In this document: piece by piece, positions 41,632-47,854 of the stretch
Numbering within the stretch: position 1 is the stretch's first letter
How the letters are laid out: each line of letters opens with the position of its first letter
Assembly: GCA_002899805.1 (NCBI GenBank)
Contig: POCB01000097.1
Location: forward strand, 1-47,854
Direction of reading: 5' to 3'
Length of the DNA stretch: 47,854 nt
Origin: Fervidicoccus sp.
GTDB taxonomy: Archaea; Thermoproteota; Thermoprotei_A; Sulfolobales; Fervidicoccaceae
Position numbers and translations under genes: made by a program
The notes under the pieces: model-generated
Databases searched by the model: none
Seen by the model: the letters and a program-made list of their open reading frames with translations, nothing else
What the model was told of the DNA's origin: nothing

Positions 41632-42861
41632 TTAAATCGAAGATACTATCTTAATTACAGCCCTATCTGATAGCTTTGAATCAGCGCCAAGCCTTTGCTT
41701 CGTTCTTGCATCTATAGCATAAAGGAATCCCTTTTCTAAGTCGGAATGAACCAGCCCCGCTACTACTTTTGGATTAGAATCTCTGTCAACTAAAAGGGCA
41801 TCAGGGAGGATCCTTCCATCTTTATCTGTAAGCTTCGTCGGATCCTCAACTGGAAATATTACTATCTTTCTCAGAACTTCGAATATCAGAAAGTTAAGCG
41901 CTTGCTGTACGCCTGTCCCTCCATATGTAGCAATAACCCTCTCGTTTATGTACTTGAGAGCGCTCATCTGTTGTCTATTCAATCTAGAAGGTTCTGGAAT
42001 GCTAAAGCCAGGATCACCTGGTACATATTCAATGATACCTGCTTTCGCTGCTTTTTTTAAGGCGAGCTCTGCCTCTGCGCTCACAGGAAAAATCTTTTCC
42101 TCAGGGAACTCTTTCCTCAACCTTTCAATATTTTCTCTTGATATAGGGAGGTCTGCTTTGTTTGCTACTATAACATGAGGTTTAGCAGCCTTCCTCAGCT
42201 CCTTAGCGAACCTGTAAAAATCTTCCTGCCTCCAGGAAGATGGTCTAGTATTGAATAAACCAGACCTTTCCAAAGCCTCAACGACAGCTCCTCTCTTCAC
42301 AGAAAGTCCTGAGATCTTCTCGAATATTGCTTCGGAAATATCTTTCCTTGCTGTCTCGACACTTACAGAAAACTTCTGCCAATCAGATGATACTATCCTC
42401 GCTATCCACATGTCGATCTCATATAATATATCACGAACCTCTTTCACTGGATCTGATGTACCCGGAGGAACAGGATTTCCATTCTCATCTGTTGAACCTG
42501 AGGCGTCAATCACGAGGAGGAACGCATCTGCCTTTCTGAGATCATCCATAAACTTATTCCCCAATCCTTTACCGAGATGGGCTCCAGGTATAAGTCCGGC
42601 AACATCAATGAGATCAACGGGAATGAAACGATTTCCTTTCACACAATATCCGCTACGAGGATCACATTTTGGAAGGGAAAAATCAACATGTGGGCATTGG
42701 ACTCTCACATAACCCACTCCTTTGTTTGGCTCTATCGTTGTGAAAGGTCTATTGCTTATTTCAACGCTGGCCATTGAAATAGCAGAGAATAAAGTTGACT
42801 TACCTACATTTGTCTTTCCGACTATCCCCACTAATGGAGGTGAATAATTAACCAACTTCAT
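41632..42861 (-). CDS. YchF/Ygr210-like translation-associated GTPase
   Basis: A 409-residue GTPase of the OBG superfamily, archaeal YchF/Ygr210 branch. The P-loop region is GKTNVGKS (15-22), G3 is DVAGLIPGAHLGKGLGNKF and G4 is ANKAD. A C-terminal TGS domain contains GFLYAIDARTKQRLGADSKLSDRAVIKI. A helical insertion separates the G motifs. The ATG overlaps the stop of the radical SAM gene by 4 bases. Ribosome association is known for relatives; the cellular role here is inferred. Confidence 0.92.
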   Translation of the reverse strand: MKLVNYSPPLVGIVGKTNVGKSTLFSAISMASVEISNRPFTTIEPNKGVGYVRVQCPHVDFSLPKCDPRSGYCVKGNRFIPVDLIDVAGLIPGAHLGKGLGNKFMDDLRKADAFLLVIDASGSTDENGNPVPPGTSDPVKEVRDILYEIDMWIARIVSSDWQKFSVSVETARKDISEAIFEKISGLSVKRGAVVEALERSGLFNTRPSSWRQEDFYRFAKELRKAAKPHVIVANKADLPISRENIERLRKEFPEEKIFPVSAEAELALKKAAKAGIIEYVPGDPGFSIPEPSRLNRQQMSALKYINERVIATYGGTGVQQALNFLIFEVLRKIVIFPVEDPTKLTDKDGRILPDALLVDRDSNPKVVAGLVHSDLEKGFLYAIDARTKQRLGADSKLSDRAVIKIVSSI

Positions 42862-44249
42862 TCATCCCTTTCCAAATTTTTCATTGCTTCTCCAATTATC
42901 ATGATATCAGCATCTACTCCCTTAATGTTTATCTCATATTGTTTCCTTGCCATTCTAGGTTCATAAATTTCAACCTCAGCATATTGACTGAGAGAACTTC
43001 TCAGATAGTTAGCTCTTTCTTTCAATTCTCTCAATGGCAACATCTCGTATTTCCATAGGGGCGTCAATGGCTTAGGTATGAAGGGATTAGCGGAGACTTT
43101 AATCTTATTTCTAGATCCGATTATTTTCTTTATCTCTTTTACCTGTTCCACTATATTATCCAAATCTTCTTTTTTCTCTCCTGGTAAACCGAACATGTAG
43201 TAGAGCTTCACTGAAAGATCGTGTTTTGCTAAATAGGATACCGCATTAAATATCTGTTGGCTATCTATTCTCTTCCCTATTTTCCATCTCAAATCATCTT
43301 TACCCGTCTCAGGAGCTATAGCTACAGTCTTTTGACCTATCTTCTTTATGAGCTCAGCTCTCTCATCACTCAGGGTTTCAATTCTAATACTCGGAACGCT
43401 CCCTTTTAATCCCATTTCAATTAATAAATTGAGAATTCTTTCTCCTAGATCTGTGTCGAAGAAGCTAAGCGAAAAGAAAGTGACTTTGTCTACATCATTC
43501 GCTTCAACCCCTTTTTCTATCAAATTTTTTAAAACACTAAATGATCTCTCCCTTCTTACTCCAGAAACTGCTGATTCGAGACAAAATAGGCAACCCCAAT
43601 TGCATCCCCTTGATATTTCAGCCATATATGATCTTCCCCATACAGGTTCTGCATCTTCGCTCTGTATTTGAGCTATTGGATGGAAAGAGCTATCTAGATC
43701 CCTCACTCTCACGATTTCTTTCTTTTCTTTGCTAGGATGCCAGAAGCCTTTAACAGAGGTGAGTTCCTCAATGAAGGGTTTCTTATTGTATTTATCGAGG
43801 GAAAAAAGCGTGTTTACGAATTCTCTTCCCGAAGCCTCAAACTCTCCCAGAAATGCTGCATCAGCAATTCTAGACATAGGGTATGGCCATGCTGTTATGC
43901 TTGGTCCACCTATGATGAGTGGTGGAGAGTTTCTCCTTTCAGAAAGTGGCTCTATTCCCGCTCTTAAAATCGCTCTTACCAGTTCAATATAGTCGAGCTC
44001 ATAATGTGCTGTAGCGAGAATAACATCGAACTTTTTTAGAGGAGTTCCAGTTTCTATGCTCAAGAGTTCCTTATCTCTTGCTACAACTCTCTCAGCAAAT
44101 ACATCCTCGAAGTTATTCAAATAATAATATAATATTTGATAACCCAGGCTCGAAATACTGGCTTCATATGTTGAAGGGAAAAGGAGAGCTATTCTGAAAG
44201 AATATCTCCTTTTCAAAACTATATTTCTTTCCCGATGTAAAAGTTTCAA
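42858..44249 (-). CDS. Radical SAM protein with N-terminal B12-binding-like domain
   Basis: A 463-residue radical SAM enzyme. The CxxxCxxC iron-sulfur motif is C216-C220-C223 (SRGCNWGCLFC). The region before it (about 17-150) has the fold pattern of B12-binding/UPF0313-like enzymes (LLFPSTYEASISSLGYQILYY, LIIGGPSITAWPYPMS). The downstream TIM-barrel parts include IAPETG and YYMFGLPGE. The reaction is unknown. The TTG start overlaps the stop of the nucleotidyltransferase gene, and its own stop overlaps the GTPase gene start, so the three form one operon. Confidence 0.85.
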   Translation of the reverse strand: MKLLHRERNIVLKRRYSFRIALLFPSTYEASISSLGYQILYYYLNNFEDVFAERVVARDKELLSIETGTPLKKFDVILATAHYELDYIELVRAILRAGIEPLSERRNSPPLIIGGPSITAWPYPMSRIADAAFLGEFEASGREFVNTLFSLDKYNKKPFIEELTSVKGFWHPSKEKKEIVRVRDLDSSFHPIAQIQSEDAEPVWGRSYMAEISRGCNWGCLFCLESAVSGVRRERSFSVLKNLIEKGVEANDVDKVTFFSLSFFDTDLGERILNLLIEMGLKGSVPSIRIETLSDERAELIKKIGQKTVAIAPETGKDDLRWKIGKRIDSQQIFNAVSYLAKHDLSVKLYYMFGLPGEKKEDLDNIVEQVKEIKKIIGSRNKIKVSANPFIPKPLTPLWKYEMLPLRELKERANYLRSSLSQYAEVEIYEPRMARKQYEINIKGVDADIMIIGEAMKNLERDE

Positions 44250-45532
44250 GTTTTATCCTCTTCTCTTGTAATATACTTCCTTTCTTGTTCACATTTTAGA
44301 ACAGCCCTATCAGGAACATCTCTATCAACAATACATCCAGCATTGATCCAAGCCCAAGCTCCAATTTTTACTCCGGGTAAGATACTCGTATTTATTCCAG
44401 TCTTCACATAATCTCCAATTATCGCTCCAAGCTTCTTTCTTCCGGTATCAACTAAGGAGCCTTTTAGCATAGATTTCACATTCTTTCCATCATGTCTAAC
44501 GTTAGCTGTTATCGTTCCAGCACCTAGATTAGTTCTTTCACCTACTATAGAATCTCCGACATAGTTGAGATGTGGCACCTTCGCCCCTTTCATTATAATT
44601 GAATTCTTCACTTGAACAGAGAATCCAATTTTATTATCTCCACATAGTATTGTATTCTCTCTTATATGGGCGCATGGTCCCAACTCAGCATTTCCCTTTA
44701 TCATCACCGGTCCATTAATTATTACCGGGTCTTCTATTGTAATTTTCTGTTCATCGAAAATCACACACTCTTCTTCTTCCACTTTCATTTCCCGACAGAT
44801 TTCTTTGAGAGATGTCTCATTAGCTCTGATAAGATCCCAAGGAGTTCCGACATCCATCCACTCACCATCGAGCTCCAAAACTGATATGTCAATTTTTTTG
44901 GTTAGAAGTTCAATCGCAGATGTGAGTTCGAGTTCTCCTCTCTCCGAAGGTTCCGTCCTTCTAATGGCTTCAGATAAATCACCTGCATTTAACATCATCA
45001 TACCTGCATTAACTAGTCCTTCCTTACCTTCCAAAGTTTTTGATTTTTCCATAATTTTCAGAAGCTTACCGGAAGGACTGAGCAGGAGAGCACCATATTT
45101 AGAGACGTCTGGTACTTTAGCAGCTGCAATAGCATAATCAGTTGAAGATGATAGCTTTTTTATTGATTTTTCCAGCATGTGAGGAGTCATAAAAATATCA
45201 GAATATAATACTACTATATCTTCTAAGATGCTTTCCTTTTCAATCATCTCCAAAACCGCATGTCCTGTCCCAAGTGGAGTGCTCTGTTTTACTGTTTTTA
45301 TTTCAATTCCAATCTTCGAACTTAATTCTTCTGCCTTTTTTTTCATTATTTCTTCTTGATAATGTACGGCAAGTACAACTTTCTTTATTCCAGCTTTTTT
45401 CAAAGCTTCTACATGGTATTCGAGCAGTGGTTTACATAGAACTTCAACGAGAGGCTTTGGTCTTGTCGAAGTCAAAGGCCACATTCTTTCACCTTTTCCT
45501 GCTGCCAACAATACAGCAACTTGCGCTGCCAG
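44246..45532 (-). CDS. Bifunctional sugar-1-phosphate nucleotidyltransferase/acetyltransferase (GlmU-like), apparent CTG start
   Basis: An archaeal two-domain enzyme predicted to make a nucleotide sugar such as UDP-GlcNAc. The nucleotidyltransferase domain (first about 230 residues) has LLAAGKGERMWPLTSTRPKPLVEV, and the C-terminal left-handed beta-helix has repeats such as GDSIVGERTNLGAGTITAN typical of acetyltransferases. The first ordinary start, TTG 45511, would remove most of the first beta strand (AVLLAAG). In frame upstream, CTG at 45532 lies 6 bases after GGTGA (45543-45539), with a TATTTATAATG promoter just above, so the start is placed there (428 residues). An in-frame TGA lies just upstream of it. 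Confidence 0.85.
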   Translation of the reverse strand: MAAQVAVLLAAGKGERMWPLTSTRPKPLVEVLCKPLLEYHVEALKKAGIKKVVLAVHYQEEIMKKKAEELSSKIGIEIKTVKQSTPLGTGHAVLEMIEKESILEDIVVLYSDIFMTPHMLEKSIKKLSSSTDYAIAAAKVPDVSKYGALLLSPSGKLLKIMEKSKTLEGKEGLVNAGMMMLNAGDLSEAIRRTEPSERGELELTSAIELLTKKIDISVLELDGEWMDVGTPWDLIRANETSLKEICREMKVEEEECVIFDEQKITIEDPVIINGPVMIKGNAELGPCAHIRENTILCGDNKIGFSVQVKNSIIMKGAKVPHLNYVGDSIVGERTNLGAGTITANVRHDGKNVKSMLKGSLVDTGRKKLGAIIGDYVKTGINTSILPGVKIGAWAWINAGCIVDRDVPDRAVLKCEQERKYITREEDKT

Positions 45533-45602
45533 TCCTCTTCACCTTTACTACTGTTAATTCATTATAAATATTAAATATAAAAAATGCCAAGATAAAAAAA
45601 TC

Positions 45603-46544
45603 TTAAAGATTTTTGAATCTCTCTTCTAACCAGACGTTTCCTCTTTCATGATAACCTAACGCTTCCCAATATCCATCGCTATAGTCTTTTTTGAATTCTA
45701 TACCGGTAAGCCATTTTCCTCCTTTCCATCCGTAGAGATGTGGAATGAAAAGCCTCGCTGGGTAGCCTTGCTCTTGTGAAAGGACTTTACCATTTAGCTT
45801 TAACACAATCATGCTTCTTTCATCAAAGAAATCCTCAATAGGGATAATCGCCGTATATCCATCTGCTGAGTAAGTCAGGACCCATTCTACTTCGTCTCTG
45901 ACCTTCACGATCTTTGCGAGTTCTTTTGTTGGGACTCCCTCCCATAGTAGGTCTCTTACGCTCCAGCCTGTTACGCAGTGAAAATCACCTTTATATTTCT
46001 GTATACCAAGCGAATAGAGCTCTTCGTAGCTAAGCTCTACAGATTTTTCTACCTCTCCAAATATTTTTAGCTTCCAGCTATCTAAAGTTATATGTGGTTG
46101 GCCAAGAATCCTGTAAATGATGAAATCATTTATGATAACCTGACCTGGAGGAATGCTTTTTTCGTTCTTATTTGTTTTCTTATTACTAGAAGGAGAGGGG
46201 TTCTTTTTTTCTCCAGTTTCAATATTCATAGAACATTCCTCTGACAAAACCAGCGTAAGAGACACCAAAGCATTATTTCTCAAAACTACTCTTATTGAAG
46301 AACACCTTTTTCCTCCGACAAAAAGGTTGAACTTATATAGCATGTGGGAAGTTCCAATGCTCTCATTTTCAGAAAGTTCAATTTTGCCTGAAAGACCAAG
46401 CCTATTGACGATACTATTTACTAACTCCTTTAATCCCTCTAAATCTTTGACTTCTTGATTCTCCTTTATTTTACATTGATATATATTTCCGATTTTTTTA
46501 GTACTTCCTGAAGGCATGACTGTTTTAAAACACTCTATTTCCAT
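45603..46544 (-). CDS. Molybdopterin-dependent oxidoreductase of the sulfite oxidase family with a novel N-terminal domain
   Basis: The C-terminal part (about 131-313) is a sulfite-oxidase/YedY-type Moco domain. The Mo-binding cysteine is C190 (FHCVTGWSV), and GYPARLFIPHLYGWKGGKWLTGIEF is the other family motif. The first 110 residues form an unrecognised alpha/beta domain with several cysteines, joined by a Ser/Asn/Lys linker. There is no signal peptide, so the enzyme is likely cytoplasmic, unlike secreted sulfite dehydrogenases. The gene stands alone, diverging from the TFS-like gene. The electron partner and substrate are unknown. Confidence 0.85.
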   Translation of the reverse strand: MEIECFKTVMPSGSTKKIGNIYQCKIKENQEVKDLEGLKELVNSIVNRLGLSGKIELSENESIGTSHMLYKFNLFVGGKRCSSIRVVLRNNALVSLTLVLSEECSMNIETGEKKNPSPSSNKKTNKNEKSIPPGQVIINDFIIYRILGQPHITLDSWKLKIFGEVEKSVELSYEELYSLGIQKYKGDFHCVTGWSVRDLLWEGVPTKELAKIVKVRDEVEWVLTYSADGYTAIIPIEDFFDERSMIVLKLNGKVLSQEQGYPARLFIPHLYGWKGGKWLTGIEFKKDYSDGYWEALGYHERGNVWLEERFKNL

Positions 46545-46728
46545 GGCTTCTCAATTTTTTATGACTGGTTGGTGTTTATTAAAATTAACATTTAGTTATT
46601 ACAGAGCCATCCGAATTACTGGCGAGATTGACTGAAAGGTTATGAATTGATAAAGATGTACAGAGTTTGAGGTTTTTATTAAAAGGATATAATAACAATT
46701 ATAATAATATACTCATAAAAAAAGGACG

Positions 46729-46742
46729 ATTTCTTTATATAT
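46729..46742 (+). promoter_or_regulatory. Promoter of the TFS-like gene
   Basis: TTCTTTATATATGG forms a clear TATA box about 70 bases before the apparent ACG start at 46810. A leader of about 45 bases follows and contains AGGAGGAG. Confidence 0.55.
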
Positions 46743-46809
46743 GGGTTATGTGTTTTAGTAAAAGAGCCAACTTTACCTGAGGAGAAAAAATAACAGGAGG
46801 AGATAAATC

Positions 46810-47106
46810 ACGAAATTCTGCCCCAAATGTGGTGGAGTAATGGTTCCTACAAAAAGGGGGAACCAAATAGTGCTGAAATGTACTAAATGCGGATACGAGA
46901 CAAAGGTCGGGAAAGAAAAGAAATCATATGTCATAAAAGAAAAGGTAAGTGAAAAAGAGCGTACAAAAACAACTTCCTTAGTTTCGGAACCTGCTAAGTT
47001 CGGGATTTCCGATGAAGAACACCAGCAGCGCGTGGAAGACTACTATGAGATAGCACTGGAACTCATGCAAGAAGAGGGGGAAGAAGGGGGAGGAGAAGAA
47101 GAGTAA
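46810..47106 (+). CDS. Zinc-ribbon protein related to the N-terminus of TFS/RpoM, apparent ACG start
   Basis: A 98-residue protein with an RpoM/TFS-type N-terminal zinc ribbon (KFCPKCGG near the start, then LKCTKCGYE), a charged linker and an acidic, glutamate-rich tail. The C-terminal TFIIS-like ribbon that carries the catalytic DE of true TFS is absent. The first ATG in frame (46840) would delete the first CPKC, and TAA lies immediately upstream at 46804-46806. Only ATC (46807) and ACG (46810) remain, and ACG follows AGGAGGAG by 7 bases. The start is therefore placed at ACG, which replaces the Met of the expected MKFCPKCG. Confidence 0.8.
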   Translation, partial: TKFCPKCGGVMVPTKRGNQIVLKCTKCGYETKVGKEKKSYVIKEKVSEKERTKTTSLVSEPAKFGISDEEHQQRVEDYYEIALELMQEEGEEGGGEEE

Positions 47107-47155
47107 AATTAAAAAAGATACTTCCAATAATTCTTAGTAATTTTGGGGTTTAGAA

Positions 47156-47854
47156 TTGGAAGATGTTAATGCAGTAAAAAATGCCGTTAAAACATTTTCA
47201 GAAAAACTTACCGAATATGTAACGAAGGCAGAAGTGGTAAAAATCCTGAGCTTTCCAGATACGATCTCTTTTCATGCTTCATTGCTTATTGCTTCCTTAA
47301 TAGCCGAAAAGAAAGAGCGCATTAAGATATCTTTTTCAATGGAAATCTCGAATGAAAATGAAGAAGGTATATTTGTAGGTTTTGATTTAAAGGAAAAAAC
47401 AAAAAAAAGTGGGATTTATATTACTAAAAATTTTGTTGTATTTCCAAATTCGAAAGTAGAGACGATCGCGCTCAATCCGGTCCTACAGGCTTTGCAATTG
47501 ATGGAGAACATAACTCTAATTCAAGATAGTAAGCTTATGCTAGCATATTCTTCACTTTTCCAGGAGCTACAGACTTTGGGAGAAGATGACCCTCTAATTC
47601 GTTTCATTCAATCTATAACACCCATAAAACTTCATAAAAAGGGTTTGGCTCTCGTTCAGACTTCAAATAGATCAATTGTCGATTCAATCTACCATACTGT
47701 TGATCCTTTTTTCATTTCTCTTTCAGCTTCCAAATATGAAAAGATATTCTCAACATTGAAGGAAATAGGTATAGATCCCAGCCAACCCTTTTCTAAACTT
47801 GAAGAAAATGATATAAAAAATATTCTTAATCTTTTCTTGAAAGAACTACGCTAT
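47156..47854 (+). CDS. Partial gene, unknown; possibly an inactive DHH/RecJ (Cdc45-like) protein
   Basis: The frame opens at TTG 47156 and continues 233 codons to the window edge without a stop. The region ILSFPDTISFHASLLIASLI followed by an alternating strand (IKISFSMEI) resembles the first DHH motif of RecJ-like proteins with its catalytic Asp and His residues altered. That would fit an archaeal Cdc45/RecJ-type replication factor, but the likeness is weak and was judged by eye. The rest is mixed alpha/beta with no cysteines or membrane segments. It follows the TFS-like gene by about 50 bases and may share its transcript. Confidence 0.6.
   Translation, partial: MEDVNAVKNAVKTFSEKLTEYVTKAEVVKILSFPDTISFHASLLIASLIAEKKERIKISFSMEISNENEEGIFVGFDLKEKTKKSGIYITKNFVVFPNSKVETIALNPVLQALQLMENITLIQDSKLMLAYSSLFQELQTLGEDDPLIRFIQSITPIKLHKKGLALVQTSNRSIVDSIYHTVDPFFISLSASKYEKIFSTLKEIGIDPSQPFSKLEENDIKNILNLFLKELRY

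Overview
This window is a stretch of chromosome from a thermophilic-type archaeon of the Thermoproteota (Crenarchaeota) that divides with Cdv/ESCRT proteins. The evidence is a complete cdvA-cdvB-cdvC cluster, TATA-binding protein, Rpo7/Spt4, aIF2-gamma, aIF5B, a TIP49-type AAA ATPase, an archaeal B-family polymerase with a PCNA-binding tail, DUF359 dephospho-CoA kinase and an archaeal split glycine decarboxylase. Genes are dense, often overlap by 4-25 bases, and mostly use GGAGG/GGTGA ribosome-binding sites with ATG, GTG or TTG starts. No virus, plasmid, CRISPR array or large accessory island is visible. The last gene runs off the right edge and a tRNA-like sequence is cut by the left edge.

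Layout. 0.15-6.1 kb (minus): one tightly overlapping run gcvPA-gcvPB-mptE-PTPS-mptA-DUF1464, joining glycine decarboxylase to biosynthesis of the pterin one-carbon carrier that receives its methylene group. 6.2-9.1 kb (plus): signal peptidase, CTP synthase, TBP. 9.1-9.5 kb: an RNA-rich gap with a 5'-half tRNA that has its own promoter and T-run, plus a C/D-box sRNA on the other strand. 9.5-12.4 kb (minus): cdvABC. 12.7-15.7 kb: gcvT (minus) diverging from gcvH-PAC2-hsp20 (plus). 16-20 kb (plus): DUF354 protein, TIM-barrel isomerase, RNase HII and a divergent TGS-GTPase. 19.9-24.1 kb: Trm112-like protein and phosphohexomutase (minus), hexulose-phosphate synthase (plus), TIP49 ATPase (minus). 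24.3-27.7 kb: branched-chain-amino-acid-type ABC permeases and a divergent binding protein, without ATPases. 27.7-32.7 kb: unknown small protein, Usp, PGK, a secreted helical protein and an apparently frame-split membrane regulator. 32.8-37.1 kb: PolB and aIF5B. 37.6-41.5 kb: the information-processing cluster S6e-aIF2-gamma-PIN-Rpo7-Spt4-dephospho-CoA kinase, preceded by a long hairpin-rich leader. 41.6-45.5 kb (minus): sugar-1-P nucleotidyltransferase/acetyltransferase, radical SAM protein, YchF-like GTPase. 45.6-47.85 kb: Moco oxidoreductase, TFS-like zinc ribbon and a truncated gene.

The most interesting signals are: (1) a self-standing 5'-half tRNA gene, a split (trans-spliced) tRNA candidate, whose 12-base tail recurs at the left edge of the window; (2) three unrelated genes (mptA, the glmU-like gene, the TFS-like gene) whose conserved N-termini are in frame and preceded by good ribosome-binding sites but have ACG or CTG where a start codon should be; (3) a long leader with consecutive hairpins before ribosomal protein S6e; (4) the gcv-pterin operon; (5) a secreted/TM domain and its winged helix separated by one base at a six-T run; (6) a hidden 37-residue membrane mini-protein; and (7) dispersed relics that look like IS200/IS605-type terminal hairpins.
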